Shown here: positions 22,267 to 32,090 of the stretch, in pieces
Numbering within the stretch: the first letter of the stretch is position 1
Layout: every line of letters begins with the position of its first letter
From: Yponomeuta sedellus
Lineage: Eukaryota > Arthropoda > Insecta > Lepidoptera > Yponomeutidae
Reading direction: 5' to 3'
DNA: 64,000 bases
NCBI GenBank assembly: GCA_934045075.1
Contig: OW203732.1
Coordinates: 21,060,279 to 21,124,278 of the forward strand
Made by a program: the position numbers and the translations under genes
Notes under the pieces: model-generated
What the model saw: only the letters and a program-made list of their open reading frames with translations
Told to the model about the DNA's origin: nothing
The model's database searches: none

Positions 22267-23964
22267 AGACATGTCCCAACTGATCAAAACCCAGCAGACC
22301 CAGTATCTCGTGGAGTGAACGTTAGCGCTCTTCCAGATCTCGATTTGTGGTGGTCCGGTCCCGAGTTTTTAAAGCAGAACCCGTCAGAATGGCCTTCTCA
22401 GCCTAAATTTGTGGAGCAACTGCCTGAGACCCGTCCTGATGTTTCACTCAACGCAGTAGTCAATGAACCTAGCATCGATGAGTTCATCGATTTTAGTCGT
22501 TTTTCAAATTACCTACGACTTATCCGTTCCGTAGCTTACGTGTTGCGGTTTGTTAGAGCTTGTAAAAAGCAAGTTACGTCATCTACATTCCTTACGGACG
22601 AAGAATTAAGAAACGCGTTAAATATAATTATTTCAAAGTGCCAAGACGACTCATTCTCAGAGTATAAACTCCTGCTACATAAAAAGAATATACCTATTAA
22701 GAGTCCACTCTTAAAATTTAATGTCTATTTAGATGAAAATAGGATTATGCGTGTGGGAGGACGTCTTGAAAACTCAAATTTTACATACGAGAAGAAGCAC
22801 CCTATTTTACTACAGTCCACTCATATCTTCACGAAACTTTTATTTGACCATGAGCACAAAAGGTTGATGCATGCTGGTCCCCAGCTATTATTGGCTTGCG
22901 TTAGGGAAAATTATTGGCCCATAGGAGGTCGAAATCTTGCAAAGGCATGTTATTACAAGTGTGTATTGTGCATTCGTATGAAGGGCAAGGTTACGACCCC
23001 TCTGATGGGCAACTTACCACAGCGGCGGCTTATTCCAGGTGGTTTTCCTTTTGAAACTGTAGGGCTCGATTACGCGGGTCCCATGCTAAGTGCTAGTCGC
23101 CAAGGTCGCGGGTGTCGGCTAGTTAAAGTTTATATTTGCATTTTTATATGCTTCACCACCAAAGCGATTCATTTAGAGTTGGTGGGCAACTTAACGAGTA
23201 ATCAGTTCTTGCTGGCACTTCGCAGGTTTATTTCTCGGAGAGGCAAACCACTTCATATATATTCTGATAATGGAACTTCATTTGTTGGTGCGTGTAACGA
23301 CTTATCCAGATTCTTAAAGGGCAATTGCGATTCTGTTAGTGAAAGTTTGGCTAATGAAAACATAAATTTCCATTTTATTCCGGCATATACCCCTCACTTC
23401 GGTGGTATCTGGGAGGCAGGAGTTAAATCGACCAAACATCATTTGCTTAGAGTGTTGGGAAATTGTAACCTTACTTATGAGGAGTTAAACACTTTGTTAA
23501 CTCAAATCGAGGCAATTCTAAATTCCCGGCCGCTCACACCACTTTCATCAGATCCCGCCGATTTCATGCCTTTAACGCCGGGTCATCTCCTGATTGGACG
23601 TCCGCTGACTTCGTTGCCACAACCAGAGTACCAAAACCATTCTACTCCGCTTTTAACAAGATTTCAACGAATTGAACAGCTTCGCCAACATTTTTGGGAG
23701 CGTTGGAGTAAAGAGTACATTGCAGAACTTCAGCAACGTATAAAATGGCGTTCTTGCCATGATGGGTTAAAGCTGGATGCATTGGTGGTGGTAAAGGAAG
23801 ACAATCTTCCCCCGCTAAAATGGAGGCTTGGAAGAATCGTCGCAGTTCTCCCTGGTCCCGATGGTATAGTTCGTGTTGCTGACATCAAGACTTCGACGGG
23901 AACGATCAGGAGAGCTTTTAACAGGATTTGTCCGCTGCCGGTGTCTTCAGAAGATTCTTGTTGA
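22267..23964 (+). pseudogene. BEL/Pao integrase, cut off from gag-pol by a nonsense codon
   Basis: Same frame as the upstream part. The first ATG-like start usable alone would be internal (GTG/ATG near 22315), so the piece has no proper start of its own. A zinc-binding HHCC region lies near 22846-22975, ending KCVLC. The integrase core has acidic residues at 23068-23070 (GLDYAG), 23266-23268 (SDNGTSF) and 23413-23415 (GIWEAG). A C-terminal DUF5641-like region lies at about 23690-23940. The frame ends at a natural TGA, 28 bp before the 3' LTR. Apart from the TAG, I see no frameshift. Without readthrough or help from another copy this element could not integrate. Confidence 0.88.
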
Positions 23965-23978
23965 AAGGAATGCTTTCA

Positions 23979-23991
23979 ACGCCCGGGGGCA
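23979..23991 (+). promoter_or_regulatory. Putative polypurine tract
   Basis: The purine-rich stretch in ACGCCCGGGGGCA ends directly at the 3' LTR, where plus-strand priming is expected. It is short and interrupted. Confidence 0.5.
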
Positions 23992-24156
23992 TGTTTAAGC
24001 GCCTGCGCTAGAACGCGTAGCACCGTTGCGCACCAGGATAGCTTAAGTTAGTTTAAGTCAGGAGTTTCGTTTATTTTTATTCTTTTGAGAGATTCCAATT
24101 ACATCGTTCTGTCAAGCACGTTGCTTTATTTAAAAATTCCCGTGTACTCCCGAACA
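23992..24156 (+). repeat. BEL/Pao 3' LTR
   Basis: 165 bp, identical to the 5' LTR. Followed directly by the target duplication ATTTG. Confidence 0.95.
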
Positions 24157-24492
24157 ATTTGCTTAATTCCGCCAACATTTTATTTCAGGCGGAATTTCGC
24201 AAAGTAATTTTCACAGTTTAATGCTATTATGGATTTCCCGCTAAGTAACGCCTGATTCCATACAATACTTGCTAAATTTGAGGTAAACAATTGTAGATTT
24301 TTTTTTTAATTACACAACATAATGAGTAACCTCTGTGTAATAAATAAAGTCACGTTACCACTGCTGGCTGATAAAGAATGATGGATCATTATCAGCCAGC
24401 AGGTTTGATTTTTTTTGTGTTTTGGGGATCTTTAAGCCGAATGTTTCTGTTCTTTCTGTTTCTTCATAAAGTTAGGTTAGGTTAGAGGCTTC

Positions 24493-24650
24493 GTGAAACC
24501 TGAGTATCTGAGGTTTTCATATACCTCAGCATTGGAAATTGCCAATCTGCGTTGAGCTCGCGTACTAATAAAGCCCATACTCTCTCTCTCTCTCAATCTC
24601 TGAGAGAAGGCCTTTGTTCTGCAGTGGGACGTTTATACGCTGAAATATAT
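24493..24650 (+). repeat. Dispersed repeat family R
   Basis: Contains GTGAAACCTGAGTATCTGAG, CCATACTCTCTCTC and TTCTGCAGTGGGACGTTTAT in the family order, with a slightly expanded CT run. Confidence 0.6.
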
Positions 24651-24678
24651 CCATATGTGTATATTATTTTTAATCTGC

Positions 24679-24850
24679 AAGTGATGCAAATTACTTCAGC
24701 CAGATGTCGCTGCCTGTACGTAATACAGAGAGTATTGTAAAGAGGTTCGAAATTTCCCTGATGCCGGTGAGTCGCCGATTAGCTCAGTTGGAAGAGAGCT
24801 GGCACGGATAGCCAGAGGAATTTTCGCCTCTAAATAGGTTTTTAAGTTTG
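24679..24850 (+). mobile_element. TL309 family, degraded copy
   Basis: Carries CAGATGTCGCTGCCTGTACG, GAGGTTCGAAATTTC, CTGATGCCGGTGAGTCGCC and the D-arm GATTAGCTCAGTTGG. The T arm is deleted between CCAGAGG and ATTTTCGCC. It ends CCTCTAAATAGGTTTTT. Confidence 0.75.
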
Positions 24851-25169
24851 TGTTGTAATTTGTTCCACATTACATTTGCTGAGAGCAAATATGTTTCTCA
24901 CTTTACAGTTTAGTGTCGCTCGCTTTGCGAATTTAACAAAAGATCTTCTAATCTAAACCCTTTTGTTACCAATTTTTGGAGTTATAAATATGAGCTTACA
25001 CAAGCCATGGCTAAAAATGTTGACAATTAATTAACTAAGTGTCTCTGTTTCTGTATTAGTCACAAGTGGAGGCTTTGGTGGTGTACGTCTCTTTAATGTT
25101 TAGTGATTTGATATTGTCCGGGATGCTTCCCAAATAAATAAAAATTCTGTAAAAACGTTGGCCTTTAGC
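24851..25169. other. Unassigned sequence
   Basis: No gene or repeat recognised. Confidence 0.4.
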
Positions 25170-25430
25170 ATCTAAGTAATGAGATTATTTATACAGCGTC
25201 CAGCGGCGTCTTCACTCAAACTAGATATTTCAAGGGGCCACTCGGACGCTGCCGTGCCTGGAAGATGTTTTTTTGGTAGATGGCAGACCAGCAGCCCGAT
25301 GGTCCTACGACATTGTTGAGTCGGCGGAAGGTCCTTGGATGCGGATGGCACAGGACCGTGACAGATGGCATCTGGGGGAAAAGGCCTATACCCAGCAGTG
25401 GGCAGCGGTAGGCTGATAATGATGATGAAA
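25170..25430 (+). repeat. Family C repeat followed by a LINE 3' fragment
   Basis: CATCTAAGTAATGAGATTAT ... CAGCGTCCAG matches family C (7965, 57003). From about 25318, the frame encodes a WMRMAQDRDRWH-like peptide and CCCAGCAGTGGG, a LINE C-terminal remnant, followed by GATGATGA repeats. Confidence 0.5.
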
Positions 25431-25455
25431 AAATAATATAATAATAATAACTGAG

Positions 25456-25755
25456 TGCTTAGTGCGAGTTTTTTAACTACACGATCGCGTTAACGTAAAC
25501 TCATATTTCTATGGCATCGAGGAAGCGCCACCTAGCGACAAGTATGGAAATTAAAATTGCTGAGTGCGAGTTGTAATGGTTTACGTTGAGAAGTGAACAC
25601 GTTTACTAGCCAAAACACGAATAAACGCGAGTGCGAGTTGTACTGTGACAGCGTTTTGCCAGTTCGAACGGTTAACTTACTCATACTCACTACTCAATGC
25701 TCGATTAACGCGGTAGTAAAGTTATTCGATTGGATCTGTCAAACTCACACTAAGC
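25456..25755 (+). mobile_element. MITE, copy 1 of 2
   Basis: Terminal inverted repeats TGCTTAGTGCGAGTTT and (reverse complement) TGCTTAGTGTGAGTTT. 300 bp. The other copy, at 55735-56031, is in the opposite orientation and similar along its full length. It abuts an RTE fragment. No transposase. Confidence 0.8.
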
Positions 25756-25758
25756 ATT

Positions 25759-25960
25759 CTGACAACCGTTGGAGTAAACGTGTTCTTGCGTGGATACCGC
25801 GACTCGGCAAACGTGGTGTAGGACGCCCTCCGACCAGATGACGATCTGCGAAAAACTGCCGGCAGACGCTGGAGACGGCAAGCTGAAGAAGGGCGCTATG
25901 GCACTTTAGGGGAGGGCTATGTCCAGCAGTGGACTACATAATATAGCCTTAGAAGATGAA
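25759..25960 (+). pseudogene. RTE-like LINE 3' fragment
   Basis: Encodes DNRWSKRVLAWIPRLGKR then GRPPTR, as in the longer copy at 48641, followed by GGGAGGGCTATGTCCAGCAG and ATATAGCC. 5'-truncated at the MITE boundary, so the MITE inserted in or beside it. Confidence 0.65.
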
Positions 25961-26159
25961 GATATAATTTATGTTACTGTATTATGTGTGTACAATAAAG
26001 AATATTCTATCATTTAACAAAAGTCAAGAAATGATAGCTTTCAGAATTGTACGGAACTAAAAATCTAAGTTTAATGTATTGATCGAGAAACTAACAACTT
26101 TGAAGTTTATTTCGTATACATTTTGTTTTTGTCTAACTATAACTTAAAAAATAAATGCT

Positions 26160-26321
26160 GAATGTGTTGGTAAGCGCAAATCCCGAGAGCTCCTGAACCG
26201 ATTTCGCTAATTCCTTATTTAGAATATTCCTTGAAGTACGAGGATGGTTCCTACGGAGGGAAAATTAAAAAGAATCAAAAATCGGCTGTTAGGCGGTACG
26301 AAGTTCGCTGGGTCAGCTAGT
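26160..26321 (+). mobile_element. Helitron-like 3' end
   Basis: Ends GAAGTTCGCTGGGTCAGCTAGT, a motif seen at the 3' ends of Helitron-derived insect repeats (last bases CTAGT). The inner part (CTCCTGAACCGATTTCGC) is shared with the opposite strand at 47440-47545. A related end occurs at 12828-12850. Confidence 0.4.
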
Positions 26322-26439
26322 AATGAATGAAAATATTTAAATAGTATTGAATTGAATTGCCCTAGGGGCTGAAATCCTGCGTAGTTGTAGTATTTGAGAT
26401 TGTTAGTCAACCGTAAATTGACCTCCATGAGACAGGCAT

Positions 26440-26670
26440 ATCGTCGTCGTCAGGCTGTACTAGTCCACTGCTGGACATAGCCCTCCCCTATCATAGGGGG
26501 TAATGCCCATAATCCCCACGTTGGGCATGCGGGTTGGGGATCGCAGTTCGGTGTTATTGTACTGCAGGGGGCGCTGCTGCCCACCCCCCGGTTTGTGTCA
26601 CTTAGTCGCCTTTTACGACACCCGCGGGAAGAATTGGGCTTATTCTCTAGAGCAACACCACACAGCAAGG
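26440..26670 (-). repeat. Dispersed repeat family T, minus strand
   Basis: Reverse complement of the 12905-13142 family: GTCCACTGCTGGACATAGCC at the left end and GACACCCGCGGGAAGAATTG at the right. Confidence 0.65.
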
Positions 26671-27364
26671 AGACAGGCGTATACTAGACGTCTTTGATGA
26701 CCAAGCGTTTTTATACTCTACTATGAAATAGGTAACATCGCTTTTAATTTGTCGCAGGCAATTTGTATTATTCCGCGTTTTACAAACGGCGTGGTCCATT
26801 TAGAAACGTTCGCTGTTTTAAAATAAGCGAAAGGCAAACTCTGAATCAAACGTTAAACACCCGAGCAGTCCCAAATAAAAATTAGTATAAAATTAAAAAC
26901 TCAATGATTTAAATAAAGAAACCAATCTAAACTTACCGGCGGTTTTATTAACAAACTTCTCAGATCGGAACGCACCCATGTTACTGAAATTAAATTTCTG
27001 GCCCCTTTCTACCTTCAGTCAGCGAATGCCCTTTGTGGTTTGAAAAAAGGTAAAAAGTTCAATTTTCATTATTGCGCGAACGCGGAAAGGTTCTTTTTTT
27101 TCTTGTGGCATCCGAAGAATTATTGTGGCCAGTGTACCGTTGTTTGTTATTTATCATAGAGCTCTATACGTCCATTTACACTTTTTTTTACTGAACTGCG
27201 CCAGATGGGTGGTTACATTTTTAGCTTTACGTCACGTAGTTGTGATGTGATGTAGGAGATAAGTACGCCACTATAAATACCAACCAATAACTTATTCATT
27301 TTGGTATTTTTCATTTACGCTATGTTTAGCTAAAGAGCAAGACGTACATAAAAGAGGACGTACC
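26671..27364. other. Unassigned sequence
   Basis: No gene or repeat recognised. Confidence 0.4.
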
Positions 27365-27366
27365 TA

Positions 27367-27737
27367 TTCGATATCAACCCTTGTATATCCCCACTGCTGG
27401 GGAACGTGTCTCTGTGTCGCAGGAAGGTTAGGCCATACACGACCATGGGGGCCAAGTCCGGGTTGGTGGAGGATTGTTAGACTGTCAGAAGTTAGCAAGC
27501 CGTCCTTAAGGCCTCTGACAAGGCTTAACATGCCTTGCCAAGCATTGCCAAGCGCTCGGAAAAATGCCATTAGCGGTAGTCATGGGGCGGTCACCCATCC
27601 TGCACCTGACCGCACCTGTTATTGCTTAACTCAAGTGATTGATTTCAATCACTCACTTGAGTTAAGCAATAATAGGTACGGTAACCGATTGATTTCAATC
27701 ACTCGGTTCGCCTACGCTACGAGCGCTTCGGTAATGT
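27367..27737 (-). mobile_element. 5S rRNA-derived SINE, minus strand, with small internal duplication
   Basis: A nearly full minus-strand copy from tail (ATCAACCCTTGTATATCCCC) to head. The 5' head with GAGTTAAGCAATAATAGG is present twice in opposite orientation near 27625-27700, forming a local foldback. Confidence 0.7.
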
Positions 27738-27999
27738 TACACATTAAAAGCTATAGACAATGTTGTTTTTAACTGATTTATTTATTGATACTTTTATTGC
27801 ACTTACTCGTTTTAATCGTAAGGGCTGATAGAGTTGAAATGTGTATTTAAATTCATATTTTCGTCCCCTCCCCCGCTCTCCTAACTATAAACAGTTGATT
27901 GTAGGAACCTGAAATAATATCAGCTTATAAAAAAATACTAAACTATAAAAGGAACACTAAATACCACTAAAAACCACCCCAAGGTGGTGCTTAGAGGGT
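27738..27999. other. Unassigned sequence related to 16780-16980
   Basis: Contains the reverse complement of the segment near 16840-16980 (for example CTCTCCTAACTATAAACAG), so the DNA beside both 5S-derived SINEs (17010 and 27367) was duplicated together with the SINE. Confidence 0.45.
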
Positions 28000-28240
28000 G
28001 TTTAGAGGCGCACTTCTTGTATGTCCCACATTGGCAGCATGGCCGGGTCCGTGCTGTTATGCATGAGCCTTCACCACCTCCCTCCCCTGTCCTCCGGAGG
28101 GTGCCCTATATAGGGCCAAAAAAACAACAGTTGGACCGGCCGCCCCAGGCATACGATCTGCCTGGCGGGAAATATCCCTTTAAAGTGGAAGCGCACGATC
28201 ACCCGCTCTTCCCTGTAACTTGTGTAACAATGTGTTATTG
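28000..28240 (+). repeat. Dispersed repeat family K
   Basis: Shares GGCGCACTTCTTGT, CACATTGGCAGCA, CGGGTCCGTGCTGTTATGC, TCCTCCGGAGGGTGCCC and GATCACCCGCTCTTCCCT with 50985-51245, same orientation. GC-rich relative to its surroundings. No coding frame shared by the two copies, and class unknown. Confidence 0.6.
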
Positions 28241-28927
28241 TAAATGCCTCACTTTAATCGAGCATTAAAAATGCTTAACCCCGGAGCTTTTATTGTACCA
28301 AAATAAAATTAATACCCCTCAAGGCGTTGTCCTCATTAAAATAATTATGTTATTACAAAACGATACAACATTAGATATTTACCCGCCTTCCGATTGTAAC
28401 AAAGGCAGGACAAAGAAAAACAAAATATCCGTAGAGAGTCGGTAACAAGAAGAGAAATAAAACAAGTGAATCATAATTTTACTTGACGAAATTTCCACCA
28501 ATTTGCGACAACGTCTCATTCCGTTGAGAGGTCCTAAAAATCTCACCCGCGTACTCAACTGTGGGTTCCCCAATTTAAAGCCTTATTGCGTGAATTACAG
28601 GGGTCAAAATCATCAATAACTTTTATCAAAATGTTAAGCAATTTTTCAGACCCTCTACGAGAAATATGCTATTGTTGAAATGAACTTTACTGAAGATGAT
28701 TCGCGTTTCGTTTCATTGGGCCAAGTGTTTGCTTAGAAAATGGGTCGATTTAGGCAAATATTTTTAATGGATAGGAAATGAAAATAGGCAGAGAGCACGT
28801 AAAGACGCGCCTGCTTAAAAACCTTACACGAAAAATTCGTTTTTACTGAATTGCCAGGGGAAACCTTTGTTTAATTTCGAATTTACGTACATTTGCAAAT
28901 TTGAAGTCGCAATACCACATCAATATC
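28241..28927. other. Unassigned sequence
   Basis: No gene or repeat recognised. Confidence 0.4.
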
Positions 28928-29165
28928 AATCAACCCTTTAATGTCCCCACTGTTGGGGCACGGGTCTTTTCCTGCATCGCAGGAAGGTTAGGCCATACTC
29001 CACCACGGGGGCCAAGTCCGGGTTGGTGGAGGATTGTAAAACAGTGGCGGGCCTTACTGTCAGAAGTTATCAAGCCGCCTATAAGGCCTCTGACCGTGCC
29101 TGTTGTTGCTTAGCCCAAGTGATTGATTCCAATCACTCGGTTCCGCTAGGCCACAAGCGCTCCTA
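28928..29165 (-). mobile_element. 5S-derived SINE, minus strand, internal deletion
   Basis: The tail and body are well kept (GCATCGCAGGAAGGTTAGGC, GGGCCTTACTGTCAGAAG), but the region between CCTCTGACCGTGCC and the head lacks most of the 5S-like block; only GTTGTTGCTTAGCCC remains. Confidence 0.7.
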
Positions 29166-29769
29166 AGTGTATAATTTATACGAAAGACAATAATACAAAT
29201 TAAAATATTTGATAACACTCACAAATTTTATTTCATCCCTTATCAACATTGCATAGCCACGACTATGCACGAACGCCCGTTAGTGATACTTAAAGCGATT
29301 ATATTCAACGAATATTCAAGGATAATTTCACTAATAAGCAGTGACAATAACTTTACAGTGAACCCAGAGAACCGTAATTAAAAAGCCATTTATACACTAA
29401 ATAAGGGGAGAGAAAAAACTAGGGACAGCAAAATTCTTCATTAAAAGTAGCTCAAAAGTCCCTACTTAAGAAGCAAACGCTTTAAGGAGGCACTACGGTC
29501 TACGGACAAAGTAAAGCGTAACATCTAATTAAGACGAAGACAAATTGCCAACTTGTATTTTCTTTCAGTTTCGCAAAAACAAGTCTTATTACTTAGCCGT
29601 TAACGACACGAAAGTTAGAATAGTTTTGAAGTGAAGTTTGTTTGTTGCCAGTGGATCCCTGATGGACGCAACATAGTCTGCTGGAACGTTTCTAGGCGTT
29701 TTGCTGACTAAAGAGCTGGAAATTCTTAAGCATACTACGCTGCAGATAAATACCTCACTTTGTTTTAAC
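29166..29769. other. Unassigned sequence
   Basis: AT-rich. It ends at the target duplication of the TL309 array. No gene supported. Confidence 0.45.
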
Positions 29770-29782
29770 ATTTTATTTCTTA

Positions 29783-32063
29783 CACTATTTTTATTTTTAA
29801 TGCACTAACCCGTGCTAAGGAACAAATTTAAAAACCTATTCAGAGGCTAAAAATTTCACCCATGCCGGGATTCGAACCCGCAACTTCTGGCTATCCGTAC
29901 CAGCGCTCTACCAATTGAGCCAATGGGTGACTCACGACATCAGTGAAATTTCGAACCTCTTTACAATATTATCTGTATTACGTACAGGCAGCGACATCTG
30001 ACTTAAGCAAATTGCATTACTTACAGCCCCGACTACCTACTTTGCAGTTAGGTTTTAACATCGGAACGATATCACTGTACCCACATGATTACACTATTTT
30101 TATTTTTAATGCACTAACCCGTGCTAAGGAACAAATTTAAAAACCTATTTAGAGGCTAAAAATTTCACCCATGCCGGGATTCGAACCCGCAACTTCTGGC
30201 TATCCGTACCAGCGCTCTACCAATTGAGCCAATGGGCGACTCACGACATCAGTGAAATTTCGAACCTCTTTACAATATTATCTGTATTACGTACAGGCAG
30301 CGACATCTGACTTAAGCAAATTGCATTACTTACAGCCCCGACTACCTACTTTGCAGTTAGGTTTTAACATCGGAACGATATCACTGTACCCACATGATTA
30401 CACTATTTTTATTTTTAATGCACTAACCCGTGCTAAGGAACAAATTTAAAAACCTATTTAGAGGCTAAAAATTTCACCCATGCCGGGATTCGAACCCGCA
30501 ACTTCTGGCTATCCGTACCAGCGCTCTACCAATTGAGCCAAAGGGCGACTCACGACATCAGTGAAATTTCGAACCTCTTTACAATATTATCTGTATTACG
30601 TACAGGCAGCGACATCTGACTTAAGCAAATTGCATTACTTACAGCCCCGACTACCTACTTTGCAGTTAGGTTTTAACATCGGAACGATATCACTGTACCC
30701 ACATGATTACACTATTTTTATTTTTAATGCACTAACCCGTGCTAAGGAACAAATTTAAAAACCTATTTAGAGGCTAAAAATTTCACCCATGCCGGGATTC
30801 GAACCCGCAACTTCTGGCTATCCGTACCAGCGCTCTACCAATTGAGCCAATGGGCGACTCACGACATCAGTGAAATTTCGAACCTCTTTACAATATTATC
30901 TGTATTACGTACAGGCAGCGACATCTGACTTAAGCAAATTGCATTACTTACAGCCCCGACTACCTACTTTGCAGTTAGGTTTTAACATCGGAACGATATC
31001 ACTGTACCCACATGATTACACTATTTTTATTTTTAATGCACTAACCCGTGCTAAGGAACAAATTTAAAAACCTATTTAGAGGCTAAAAATTTCACCCATG
31101 CCGGGATTCGAACCCGCAACTTCTGGCTATCCGTACCAGCGCTCTACCAATTGAGCCAATGGGCGACTCACGACATCAGTGAAATTTCGAACCTCTTTAC
31201 AATATTATCTGTATTACGTACAGGCAGCGACATCTGACTTAAGCAAATTGCATTACTTACAGCCCCGACTACCTACTTTGCAGTTAGGTTTTAACATCGG
31301 AACGATATCACTGTACCCACATGATTACACTATTTTTATTTTTAATGCACTAACCCGTGCTAAGGAACAAATTTAAAAACCTATTTAGAGGCTAAAAATT
31401 TCACCCATGCCGGGATTCAAACCCGCAACTTCTGGCTATCCGTACCAGCGCTCTACCAATTGAGCCAATGGGCGACTCACGACATCAGTGAAATTTCGAA
31501 CCTCTTTACAATATTATCTGTATTACGTACAGGCAGCGACATCTGACTTAAGCAAATTGCATTACTTACAGCCCCGACTACCTACTTTGCAGTTAGGTTT
31601 TAACATCGGAACGATATCACTGTACCCACATGATTACACTATTTTTATTTTTAATGCACTAACCCGTGCTAAGGAACAAATTTAAAAACCTATTTAGAGG
31701 CTAAAAATTTCACCCATGCCGGGATTCGAACCCGCAACTTCTGGCTATCCGTACCAGCGCTCTACCAATTGAGCCAATGGGCGACTCACGACATCAGTGA
31801 AATTTCGAACCTCTTTACAATATTATCTGTATTACGTACAGGCAGCGACATCTGACTTAAGCAAATAGCATTACTTACAGCCCCGACTACCTACTTTGCA
31901 GTTAGGTTTTAACATCGGAACGATATCACTGTACCCACATGATTACACTATTTTTATTTTTAATGCACTAACCCGTGCTAAGGAACAAATTTAAAAACCT
32001 ATTTAGAGGCTAAAAATTTCACCCATGCCGGGATTCGAACCCGCAACTTCTGGCTATCCGTAC
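29783..32063 (-). repeat. TL309 array, left arm (minus-oriented units)
   Basis: Unit starts (TACACTATTTTTATTTTT) fall at 29781, 30090, 30399, 30708, 31017, 31326, 31635 and 31944, exactly 309 bp apart. tRNA-like domains on the minus strand: 29857-29928, then every 309 bp to 31711-31782, and a partial one at 32020-32063. Private changes include AAAGGGCGACTC near 30540, GATTCAAACCCGC near 31414 and CAAATAGCATT near 31862. These are not mirrored at the matching positions of the right arm. Confidence 0.93.
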
Positions 32064-32090
32064 CAATTGGTAGAGCGCTGGTACGGATAG
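32045..32090. repeat. Foldback junction of the TL309 array
   Basis: TGGCTATCCGTACCA from the left arm runs into ATTGGTAGAGCGC and then TGGTACGGATAGCCA, the exact reverse complement of the first part. The turn sits on the palindrome TACCAATTGGTA, which would let a growing strand switch to its complement or prime on itself. Confidence 0.85.

Larger units (their letters stand above)
17714..24156 (+). mobile_element. BEL/Pao LTR retrotransposon, young, one nonsense mutation
   Basis: A complete element of 6443 bp with two identical 165-bp LTRs and a 5-bp target duplication ATTTG directly outside (17709-17713 and 24157-24161). Identical LTRs mean a recent insertion. The internal region has an untranslated leader (17879-18693) and one long frame (18694-23964) encoding gag-like, protease, reverse transcriptase, RNase H-like and integrase regions in the BEL/Pao order, interrupted once by TAG at 22264-22266. 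The flanks carry an older inverted repeat (GCATTAAAATGTGAAAATTA at left, TAATTTTCACAGTTTAATGC at right), so BEL probably landed inside an older inverted-repeat element. Confidence 0.95.
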
